From Lactobacillaceae bacterium (lineage in GTDB: Bacteria > Bacillota > Bacilli > Lactobacillales > Lactobacillaceae): a stretch of 29,687 bases of DNA. Shown here in pieces: positions 23,357 to 29,687 of the stretch. How positions within the stretch are numbered: position 1 is the first letter of the stretch; the number at the start of each line of letters is the position of its first letter. The translations under genes and the position numbers were made by a program. Location of the stretch: positions 1 to 29,687 of the forward strand of contig JAITDY010000055.1 of assembly GCA_031282325.1 (NCBI GenBank). The letters are read 5' to 3'. Below the pieces are notes generated by a model, which saw nothing but the letters and a program-made list of their open reading frames with translations, made no database searches and was not told where the DNA came from.

Positions 23357-23974
23357 TTATCCAAGACGGTTGTAATATTCAACGATTAGAGCTTCATTTA
23401 TTTCACCATTTAATTCTTCACGTTCTGGAAGACGAACAAGTGAACCTTCAAGTTTTTCGGCATTGAATTCAACAAACGATGGACGAGCAACAGTAGCTTC
23501 AACTGCATTTGTAATTGGAACAATTTTTTTAGAACGATCACGAACTGATATTTGCTGGCCAACTTTTACTTCAAATGAAGGAATGTCGACACGCTTTCCA
23601 TCGACTAAGATGTGACCGTGATTTACTAATTGACGTGCTTGCGCGCGTGTAGTAGCTAGTCCTAAACGATACACTAGAGAATCTAAACGACGTTCTAGTA
23701 AAATTAAGAAGTTAGTACCATGAGTTCCTTTACGAATTTTCCCCGCTTGAAGGAATAAATTGTGGAATTGACGTTCTGAAATTCCATAAGCGAAACGCAA
23801 TTTTTGCTTTTCGCGAAGTTGCAAAGCATATTCTGATAATTTTTGACGACGACCACCATTATTACCGTGGTCACCTGGGGCGTAAGGGCGACGAGCTAAT
23901 TCTTTACCAGTTTCTGATAATGAAACACCCAATCGACGGCTTAAACGCCACTTTGGTCCTGTATAACGTGACAT
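23357..23974 (-). CDS. rpsD: 30S ribosomal protein S4
   Basis: S4 is a primary 16S rRNA-binding protein that nucleates small-subunit assembly and, in many bacteria, represses its own synthesis. The 205 residues begin MSRYTGPKWRLSRRLG. The C-terminal half has the S4 RNA-binding domain (about 95-155, RRLDSLVYRLGLATTRAQARQLVNHG, split here as RRLDSLVYRLGL and ATTRAQARQLVNHG) and the motif GHILVDGKRVDIPS. There is no cysteine, so the zinc cluster of some homologues is absent (C-minus form). The start at 23974 is supported by GGAG about 7 bases ahead. The frame stays open 11 codons further upstream, but those lack family similarity. A long leader precedes the gene. Confidence 0.97.
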   Translation of the reverse strand: MSRYTGPKWRLSRRLGVSLSETGKELARRPYAPGDHGNNGGRRQKLSEYALQLREKQKLRFAYGISERQFHNLFLQAGKIRKGTHGTNFLILLERRLDSLVYRLGLATTRAQARQLVNHGHILVDGKRVDIPSFEVKVGQQISVRDRSKKIVPITNAVEATVARPSFVEFNAEKLEGSLVRLPEREELNGEINEALIVEYYNRLG

Positions 23975-24121
23975 AATTTTCTCCGATGTTTTATTTGGTT
24001 GACGCAATCGGGCAAAAACAGAATTCGTACATAATCATTTCGGTTTTACAGCTTACCTACTACTTTTTATTGCAAAGAATCATTATGTTGACGAGCTTTC
24101 TTTTTTGCTGCTGTGAACAAC
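23975..24121 (-). promoter_or_regulatory. Long untranslated leader of rpsD, possible S4 autoregulatory RNA
   Basis: From the predicted start near 24121 to the rpsD start codon the leader is about 147 bases and codes nothing. Firmicutes rpsD transcripts commonly carry a structured leader bound by S4 itself. The position and length fit, but I cannot derive the fold with certainty from the sequence. Confidence 0.5.
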
Positions 24122-24127
24122 TAGATA

Positions 24128-24157
24128 ATTATACGATAAAAAGCCACGGTCGGTCAA
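24128..24157 (-). promoter_or_regulatory. rpsD promoter
   Basis: On the minus strand TTGACC (24152-24157) and a perfect TATAAT (24128-24133) are 18 bases apart, the best-matching promoter in the window. Confidence 0.8.
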
Positions 24158-24187
24158 ATTAACTCCATTATTCGTGTAGTTTTAATG

Positions 24188-24193
24188 TAAAAT
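24188..24193 (+). promoter_or_regulatory. Candidate ezrA -10 box
   Basis: TAAAAT preceded directly by TG ends 10 bases before the ezrA ATG, predicting a leader of only about 3 bases. A TTCGTG lies 17 bases upstream, a poor -35. Confidence 0.4.
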
Positions 24194-24203
24194 AGTAAAT
24201 GTT

Positions 24204-25922
24204 ATGAGTATGACTATCATTTATGTATTATTATTCCTATCTATTTTATTGCTCGTCATTTATTTGGGTGTTGTTTTTTTTCAGCGTCGATATTCAAGCA
24301 GAGCAACTGAGATTATTGAGGAAAAAAATAAATTTGGGCAGGATAATTTAAAAGAAAAAATTTTTCATGCTCGCTCATTAAACTTGACCGGAAAATCATT
24401 AAGAGAATACTTACAATTAGAAGCTGATTTTAATGAAATTATTAATAATAAATTCAATAATATCGATAAAATGGCAGAAGATGTTGAAAGTAGTACTAAA
24501 TCTTTAAATATTATTAATACCCGTGAATTGTTAAAAAGACTAGAAAATGAATTTAAAGATGTTCAAAAACGTTTAAAGGAAGTTGAACAAGGAATTAATG
24601 ATTTAAACAAACAAGATGAAGAGCATAAAAATGCAGTTTCTGGATTACGCAAAGAATATGACGGAATGCGCAAGCAAATTCTTGCTGAAAACTTTAAGTT
24701 TGGAGCATCCGCACAAGCCTTAGAAGCCCAACTATCAAAATTAGAAGATAATTTTTCAACATTTGTTAAATTAACTGAAGAAGGCGATCATGCATCTGCT
24801 ACAGATGTTTATGAACAATTAAAAGTAGAAACGAATCAATTAAAAGAAAAAATTATACAAATTCCTTCTTTAAATGAACGCATGCAAGAAGAATTCCCTG
24901 AGCAAATTAAAGAAGCTCAAGAAGGTGTTAAAAAGTTGCAAGAACAAGGATTTAAGTTTAATTTGAATTTAGATCGTTCCTTTGCTGATATTCAAACAAA
25001 TTTAGCAGTAATAGAATCAGATTTTCAAAAACTTGATTTAAAGAAAATTAAAATGGATCAAGGAATACTAGAACAACAAATTACCATCATTAAAAGTGTT
25101 GTTGAAGAAGAATTCGGATCTTCATACGATGTGAATAAAAATGGTAAAAAACTTGGTGAAATGTTCAACCGTGTTAAATTGCAAAACCAAGAATTAACTT
25201 TGAAATTAGGAGAATTAAGCGATTACTTTGTTTTGAACCATAATCAGATTGAAGATACGCGACAATGGGCACAAAGAATCAAAACGCTTAATAATGAAGT
25301 TGTGGAACTTGCTGACAGCACTAAAAATGAAAATATGAAGCAGCCATTTAGCGTTATTAAAAATGAACAAGAAAAGATTTTGTTAGATTTAAATCAAATA
25401 TCAAATGACCAAACTAATTTATATAAAACAATTAATACCTATGTCAATATATCCAATGATTTAAAAAAGGCAGCCAATGATAATCTAACTGCTTTTCAAA
25501 AAATTCGTTTAACAATTGAACAAATGGGATTGCCGGGATTGGATAATTCATATAAAAATCTTTACATGAATACTGAAAAATCAATCCAAAAATTAATTGA
25601 TGTATTAAATAATCCAAAAATTGATTTAGATGAATCTCAAAAACAGGCCAGCCAAGTTATTTCTGATATGGCCGATTTCAAATCTGCTTCAATGGACGTT
25701 TACACTTACGCTAATTTGGCCCAACAAGCAATAAGATATTTAACTCGTTTTAATTATCCCCAAGCAATTCAAAGTTATCAAAATGCTATGAATTTATATG
25801 ATAATCAATTTAATTACATTGCTGCTGCTAATGAAGCGGGGAATATGATTAATCAAATCGAACCTAATCGCTATGATCAATTAGTAAAAGACTTTAACGA
25901 TCGCAACATACATCCATTTTAA
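24204..25922 (+). CDS. ezrA: Septation ring formation regulator EzrA
   Basis: EzrA is a membrane-anchored, spectrin-like protein that restrains FtsZ assembly away from midcell and coordinates division in Firmicutes. The 572 residues begin with a single membrane helix (about 4-26) and a basic stretch FFQRRYSSR. The remainder is almost entirely helical, with coiled-coil heptads rich in Lys, Glu, Gln and Asn, ending NRYDQLVKDFNDRNIHPF. A second ATG at 24210 is in frame; neither has a Shine-Dalgarno sequence. It is transcribed alone, divergent from rpsD, with a short terminator after it. Confidence 0.93.
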   Translation: MSMTIIYVLLFLSILLLVIYLGVVFFQRRYSSRATEIIEEKNKFGQDNLKEKIFHARSLNLTGKSLREYLQLEADFNEIINNKFNNIDKMAEDVESSTKSLNIINTRELLKRLENEFKDVQKRLKEVEQGINDLNKQDEEHKNAVSGLRKEYDGMRKQILAENFKFGASAQALEAQLSKLEDNFSTFVKLTEEGDHASATDVYEQLKVETNQLKEKIIQIPSLNERMQEEFPEQIKEAQEGVKKLQEQGFKFNLNLDRSFADIQTNLAVIESDFQKLDLKKIKMDQGILEQQITIIKSVVEEEFGSSYDVNKNGKKLGEMFNRVKLQNQELTLKLGELSDYFVLNHNQIEDTRQWAQRIKTLNNEVVELADSTKNENMKQPFSVIKNEQEKILLDLNQISNDQTNLYKTINTYVNISNDLKKAANDNLTAFQKIRLTIEQMGLPGLDNSYKNLYMNTEKSIQKLIDVLNNPKIDLDESQKQASQVISDMADFKSASMDVYTYANLAQQAIRYLTRFNYPQAIQSYQNAMNLYDNQFNYIAAANEAGNMINQIEPNRYDQLVKDFNDRNIHPF

Positions 25923-25924
25923 AT

Positions 25925-25944
25925 CTACAAATGTGTAGTTTTTT
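25925..25944 (+). terminator. ezrA terminator
   Basis: CTACA and TGTAG (25925-25929, 25934-25938) enclose a 4-base loop and are followed by six T's. The stem is short but well placed. Confidence 0.6.
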
Positions 25945-25992
25945 ATAGCAACAATGTTCAATTAATATTTTTAATGTATTAGATTTGTTTTT

Positions 25993-26001
25993 TGTTATAA
26001 T
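25993..26001 (+). promoter_or_regulatory. valS extended -10 promoter
   Basis: TGTTATAAT, identical to the rnc element, without a clear -35. It starts the valS leader RNA near 26008. Confidence 0.65.
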
Positions 26002-26007
26002 TTAAAT

Positions 26008-26196
26008 TAACTTCTTGAGGATTAAGTATTAAACTTTTGTAAGAGAGTGAATGATTGGTGAGAATTCATAAAAGTTTATACCCAAGGTTGCAAGAATTAA
26101 TAATTCAATAAATGAGTGCTCTTTTCAAAAAAGAGAATTTAGGTGGTACCGCGTTAAAACGTCCTATGATTAATTTCTATAGGGCTTTTTTATTTT
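26008..26196 (+). promoter_or_regulatory. T-box riboswitch controlling valS
   Basis: The T-box core AGGTGGTACCGCG (26141-26153) contains TGGT (26144-26147) for pairing with a discriminator-A tRNA. A terminator follows: stem 26161-26167 with 26179-26185, then T's. In stem I a basal helix can form between CTTGAGG (from about 26014) and CCCAAG. A Val codon GTT at 26074-26076 lies in the expected specifier region, though the exact triplet is uncertain. The leader senses uncharged tRNA-Val. Confidence 0.9.
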
Positions 26197-26229
26197 AAAA
26201 TTTAATCTAAAAAAATAGGAGGAAATAAT

Positions 26230-28860
26230 ATGCGTGAAATTGATATGTCTACTAAATTTAATCCCAATGAAGTAGAAAAAGGTAAATATGAAAAATGGCA
26301 GGACCAAGGATTATTCAATCCGGATAATAACGCAAAAGATTCAAATTGGCAGGGAAATAATTTAGGGAAAGATGGACAGCCCGCTACTTATTCTATTGTT
26401 ATTCCACCACCAAATGTTACTGGAAAATTACATTTAGGACATGCTTGGGATACTACTTTGCAAGATATGCTAATCCGTTATAAACGAATGCAAGGGTTTG
26501 ATACATTGTGGTTTCCTGGAATGGATCACGCCGGAATCGCTACTCAAGCTAAAGTTGAAGCTCGCTTACGCGAAGAGGGAATTTCACGTTACGATTTAGG
26601 CCGTGACAATTTTGTAAAAAAAGTCTGGGAATGGAAGGATGAATATTCTTCTATTATTAAAAAACAATGGGGAAAATTAGGACTAAGTTTAGATTTTACT
26701 AGAGAAAGGTTTACTTTAGACGAAGGACTAAATAAAGCTGTTAATAAGTCATTCGTTGAGTTATACAAAAAAGGTCTTATCTATCGTGGCGAATACATCA
26801 TAAACTGGGATCCGGTTGCAAGAACAGCATTATCGGATATAGAGGTTAATTATCAAGATGATCCGGGCTATTTTTATCATCTAAAGTATCAATTCTCAGA
26901 TGGAAGTGGTTTTATTGAAGTAGCTACAACTAGGCCAGAAACGATGTATGGTGATATGGCAGTTGCTGTCTCTCCAAAAGACGAATCAAAAAAGAATTTG
27001 ATTGGGAAAACAGTTATTGTGCCAATAGTTAATCGTGAAATTCCGATTATTGCTGATGAAATTGTGGATCCAGAATTTGGTTCTGGTTTTGTTAAAATTA
27101 CACCTGCTCATGATCCAAATGATTTTGAAGCTGGTAACAGACATAATTTAAAACGTTTAAACACCATTAACGAAGATGGAACGATGAATGAATTAGCTGG
27201 AGATTTAAATGGTTTAACAATTGTCGACGCGCGTAATAAAATTGTTGAACAGCTAAAAAAAGCTAATGCTGTTATTGAAATTGAGGAATATACCCATTCA
27301 GTTGGTCATTCAGAAAGAACGGGAGCGGTTGTTGAACCTCGTTTAAGTACGCAATGGTTTGTAAAAATGAAGCCACTTGCAATGCAAGCACTCAAAATGC
27401 AAGAGGACAAAGATGGGAAGGTTAATTTTTGGCCTAACCGTTTTGAAGATGTTTTTACCCGTTGGATGGAGAATATTAGAGATTGGGTAATCTCACGTCA
27501 AATTTGGTGGGGTCATCAAATTCCTGCTTGGTATAAAAATGGAGAAATATATGTTGGCGAACAAGCACCTGAAGGAGAAGGATGGGTTAGAGATAATGAT
27601 GTTTTAGATACTTGGTTTTCTTCAGCCTTATGGCCATTTTCAATAATGGGCTGGCCAGAAAATTTAGATGATGATTTCGCTAAATACTTCCCAACTTCAG
27701 CATTGGTTACTGGCTACGATATTATTTTCTTTTGGATAGCTAGAATGATGTTTCAATCTAAAGAATTTACTGGACAGGCACCCTTTAAAAATGTTTTAAT
27801 TCATGGATTAGCCAGAGACGAACAGGGTAGGAAGATGAGTAAATCATTAGGCAACGGAATTGATCCAATGGATGTGATTGAAAAATACGGTGCCGATGCA
27901 TTAAGATGGTTCTTATCGACAGGTTCCACGCCAGGGCAAGACATTCGTTTTTCTTATGACAGAATGGATGCATCTTGGAATTTTATTAATAAAATTTGGA
28001 ATATTTCCAGATTTATTTTAATGAATATAGATGATGATGCTAAAGCAGAAATTCCAAATGAATTAAGTATCACGGATAAATGGATTTTATCTCGCTTAAA
28101 TTCGACAACTGAAAATGTAATCCGAAATTTTGAAAAATTTGAATTTGGAGAAGCCGGAAAATATCTCTATAATTTTATTTGGAATGATTTTGCTGATTGG
28201 TATATTGAGTTCAATAAAATAAGTTCTAATTCAAATGTAATGTTATACGTATTAGATCAAATTATGCGTTTGTTGCATCCAATCATGCCCTTTGTTACAG
28301 AAGAAATTTTTACAAGAATGCCGGCTAATGCTAATAAAACTTTAGTTACCGCTCGATATCCCGTAGTTAATACAAAATTATTCAATGAAAGTGCAGAGAA
28401 TTCAATTCAATCATTAATCGAATTGATTACAGCAGTTCGAAATATTCGTTCAGAAGTAGGTATCAGCAAAAAACAGCCAATAAGGGTATTAATTAAAACA
28501 GAAAAATTAAAAGATATTTTTGAAAATAATCGAGAATATATTCAAGAATTTGTTAATCCAGAAATTTTAGAAATTGGTGATATTTCAATTAAAGGACAAT
28601 TTAAAACTGCAATAATTTCTAATGCAGAAATTTTTGTCCCATTAGAAGGGCTAATTGACATCGATGCCGAAATTAAAAAAATGCAATCTGAAGCTCTAAA
28701 ATTCAAAAAAGAAGTAGAACGCGCATCAATAAAATTAAATAATCAAAAATTTATAGATAGTGCGCCTGCACAAGTCGTAAAAGCTGTACAAGATAGTTTA
28801 GAAGATTGGCAATCTAAACTAGAAGCAATTAATAAGAATATTCAAGAACTTAAAAAATAA
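26230..28860 (+). CDS. valS: Valine-tRNA ligase
   Basis: Class I synthetase charging tRNA-Val, 876 residues, a usual length. The HIGH motif is HLGH (68-71) in PPNVTGKLHLGHAW. The editing domain (about 190-350) contains VATTRPETMYGD and KITPAHDPND. The KMSKS loop is at 535-539. The C-terminal coiled-coil arm, starting near 810 (LIDIDAEIKKMQSE), is the ValS-specific tRNA-binding element. The start has AGGAGG about 7 bases ahead; a second in-frame ATG (MSTKF) five codons later is less well placed. It is regulated by the T-box leader. Confidence 0.98.
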   Translation: MREIDMSTKFNPNEVEKGKYEKWQDQGLFNPDNNAKDSNWQGNNLGKDGQPATYSIVIPPPNVTGKLHLGHAWDTTLQDMLIRYKRMQGFDTLWFPGMDHAGIATQAKVEARLREEGISRYDLGRDNFVKKVWEWKDEYSSIIKKQWGKLGLSLDFTRERFTLDEGLNKAVNKSFVELYKKGLIYRGEYIINWDPVARTALSDIEVNYQDDPGYFYHLKYQFSDGSGFIEVATTRPETMYGDMAVAVSPKDESKKNLIGKTVIVPIVNREIPIIADEIVDPEFGSGFVKITPAHDPNDFEAGNRHNLKRLNTINEDGTMNELAGDLNGLTIVDARNKIVEQLKKANAVIEIEEYTHSVGHSERTGAVVEPRLSTQWFVKMKPLAMQALKMQEDKDGKVNFWPNRFEDVFTRWMENIRDWVISRQIWWGHQIPAWYKNGEIYVGEQAPEGEGWVRDNDVLDTWFSSALWPFSIMGWPENLDDDFAKYFPTSALVTGYDIIFFWIARMMFQSKEFTGQAPFKNVLIHGLARDEQGRKMSKSLGNGIDPMDVIEKYGADALRWFLSTGSTPGQDIRFSYDRMDASWNFINKIWNISRFILMNIDDDAKAEIPNELSITDKWILSRLNSTTENVIRNFEKFEFGEAGKYLYNFIWNDFADWYIEFNKISSNSNVMLYVLDQIMRLLHPIMPFVTEEIFTRMPANANKTLVTARYPVVNTKLFNESAENSIQSLIELITAVRNIRSEVGISKKQPIRVLIKTEKLKDIFENNREYIQEFVNPEILEIGDISIKGQFKTAIISNAEIFVPLEGLIDIDAEIKKMQSEALKFKKEVERASIKLNNQKFIDSAPAQVVKAVQDSLEDWQSKLEAINKNIQELKK

Positions 28861-28870
28861 AATTATGTAT

Positions 28871-28904
28871 AAAAAATGCTTAAATGATTATTTAAGCATT
28901 TTTT
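28871..28904. terminator. Bidirectional valS/marR terminator
   Basis: A perfect 15-bp stem (28871-28885 with 28890-28904) with a 4-base loop. Its right arm includes the stop codon of the convergent MarR gene. Confidence 0.92.
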
Positions 28905-29377
28905 AGTATATCTAAGTTGTATCTTCTTCCTAAATCATCAGAAAGAATATCTTCATGTAGCTTGTTCATTAGTTTTAATAACTTCCAAGCATTATCAGCA
29001 CCAAATTTATCAATCCAGCCATCCCAACGCTCAACAACTTCTCCAGTAACATTATTTAAGATTTCTTGTCCTTTTTCGCTTAAAGTAATGTAAGCGAAAC
29101 GACGATCTTTTTGTCTCCTATCTTGTTCGATTAAATCATTAATAATTAAACCTTTAAGCTGTCTAGCAACGGCACCTTTTGTAACGCCACGGTTTTCAGC
29201 TAATTGAGTTAGTGTAGTTGGTTCTGGCGAAAGTGAAATTTCTCTTAAAATAGTGAAATGTTCAAATGACAAGCCATACTTTACAGTTGGTTTTGATACC
29301 AATTCTTCGATATTTTTAAAAGTTGTTAAATAAGAAACAACGAATTCATTTAGTAGTTCTTTTTTTTCTTTATCCAT
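28892..29377 (-). CDS. MarR family transcriptional regulator
   Basis: A 161-residue winged-helix repressor or activator that binds DNA as a dimer. The recognition region reads TLTQLAENRGVTKGAVARQL (about 55-74), and the wing is DRRQKDRRFAYITLSEKG with the basic and acidic residues typical of MarR. N- and C-terminal helices would form the dimer interface. The ligand is unknown. There is no Shine-Dalgarno sequence; an extended -10 ends 7 bases before the ATG. It is divergent from the membrane-protein gene beginning at 29522, whose promoter carries a 32-bp inverted repeat, so that gene is its likely target. Confidence 0.9.
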   Translation of the reverse strand: MDKEKKELLNEFVVSYLTTFKNIEELVSKPTVKYGLSFEHFTILREISLSPEPTTLTQLAENRGVTKGAVARQLKGLIINDLIEQDRRQKDRRFAYITLSEKGQEILNNVTGEVVERWDGWIDKFGADNAWKLLKLMNKLHEDILSDDLGRRYNLDILKNA

Positions 29378-29384
29378 CGATTTT

Positions 29385-29393
29385 AGTTTAACA
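29385..29393 (-). promoter_or_regulatory. marR extended -10 promoter
   Basis: On the minus strand TGTTAAACT is an extended -10 element. The hexamer ends 7 bases before the MarR start codon, predicting a leaderless transcript. The best upstream -35 match is poor. Confidence 0.5.
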
Positions 29394-29446
29394 CATAAAT
29401 AAATACTTAACCATTTCTTTTTTAATTTAAAATTTTACGGAAAAAG

Positions 29447-29475
29447 TTGCATATTCAAAAAAAATAATGTATATT
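29447..29475 (+). promoter_or_regulatory. Promoter of the right-edge membrane-protein gene
   Basis: TTGCAT (29447-29452) and TATATT (29470-29475) with an exact 17-base spacer. The start point near 29482 falls inside the inverted repeat that follows. Confidence 0.7.
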
Positions 29476-29476
29476 C

Positions 29477-29508
29477 TAGTTTATGTTGATATTTAACAAC
29501 GTATACTA
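29477..29508. promoter_or_regulatory. 32-bp inverted repeat, likely MarR operator
   Basis: Two 12-base arms, TAGTTTATGTTG (29477-29488) and CAACGTATACTA (29497-29508), match at 10 of 12 positions around an 8-base centre. The repeat begins two bases after the -10 box and covers the predicted start point, a position suited to repression. Confidence 0.6.
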
Positions 29509-29521
29509 TGGAGAAGAAAAA

Positions 29522-29687
29522 ATGGATTTTAAAAAAACAAGTATCATTACAGCTGCAATTTTAATACCAGCAGTAAGCACTTATTCCTTAGATAAACAAA
29601 TAGGTGAATTAGAAAAAACTTCAGGATTAAATACAAAGGTTTTGGTTGTAAATAAGGATTCAGGTACGACTAATGAAAACGTAGGAG
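29522..29687 (+). CDS. Membrane or secreted protein, 5' part (possibly YhgE/Pip-like)
   Basis: The frame is open from the ATG at 29522 to the right edge (55 codons) and is preceded by GGAGAAG about 6 bases away, a good ribosome-binding site. The N-terminus is MDFKKTS followed by a hydrophobic segment (SIITAAILIPAVSTYSL). Then comes a polar region with TKVLVVNKDSGTTNENVG. The hydrophobic segment containing IP, followed at a short distance by VVNKD, recalls the N-terminal domain of YhgE/Pip membrane proteins, where the motif is usually VVNxDxG, but too little is visible to be sure. It has its own promoter and operator-like repeat next to a divergent marR gene, an arrangement common for efflux or stress-related membrane proteins. 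Confidence 0.6.
   Translation, partial: MDFKKTSIITAAILIPAVSTYSLDKQIGELEKTSGLNTKVLVVNKDSGTTNENVG

Noticed and set aside
23975..24007. Eleven-codon upstream extension of rpsD
   Set aside because: MSRYTGPK is the conserved S4 N-terminus and has a Shine-Dalgarno sequence; the extension lies in the leader.

Overview
The window is chromosomal DNA from a low-G+C Gram-positive bacterium, most likely a lactic acid bacterium of the order Lactobacillales. The evidence is the strongly A+T-rich sequence, the order rpmB-yloU-fakA ... recG-plsX-acpP ... rnc-smc-ftsY-ylxM-ffh, the presence of ezrA and mutS2, two T-box leaders ahead of tRNA-synthetase genes, and cysteine-free L28 and S4. The genus cannot be fixed from the sequence alone.

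Layout. Bases 1-1908 hold the 3' part of lpd and an alpha/beta hydrolase. Bases 1938-4356 hold rpmB, yloU and fakA. A secreted or membrane-anchored protein of unknown function (4461-5360) sits where recG would be expected. Bases 5386-8718 hold recG, plsX and acpP. Bases 8800-15954 hold the tightly packed rnc-smc-ftsY-ylxM-ffh operon, in which genes overlap by 1 to 4 bases or lie 1 base apart. mutS2 follows. Next comes a divergent flavodoxin/GNAT acetyltransferase pair (18447-19400), then T-box-thrS. A divergent pair of surface genes follows (21653-23274): a membrane protein with Ltp-like repeats, and a small lytic-transglycosylase-like protein. rpsD and ezrA are divergent (23357-25922). Then come T-box-valS, a MarR-type regulator on the minus strand, and the first 55 codons of a membrane protein running off the right edge.

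How the genes work together. fakA, plsX and acpP all feed acyl groups into phospholipid synthesis. ftsY and ffh are the two GTPases of the signal recognition particle pathway. smc, recG and ezrA serve chromosome organisation, DNA repair and division. mutS2, rpmB, rpsD, thrS and valS concern translation. All convergent gene pairs are separated by hairpin terminators, most of them readable from both strands.

The most unusual feature is promoter architecture. Several first genes of transcription units lack a Shine-Dalgarno sequence and have a -10 hexamer exactly 7 bases before the start codon, which predicts leaderless mRNAs. The clearest case is a perfect 34-bp palindrome at 18874-18907. It contains both start codons of the flavodoxin/GNAT pair and two overlapping, oppositely directed TATAAT boxes. 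recG appears to start at a leaderless GTG (5398), from a promoter whose -35 box lies in the loop of the preceding gene's terminator. A 32-bp inverted repeat at 29477-29508 looks like the operator of the MarR regulator. Coding assignments rest on recognised motifs; promoter and start-site claims are inferences from sequence and have not been tested.
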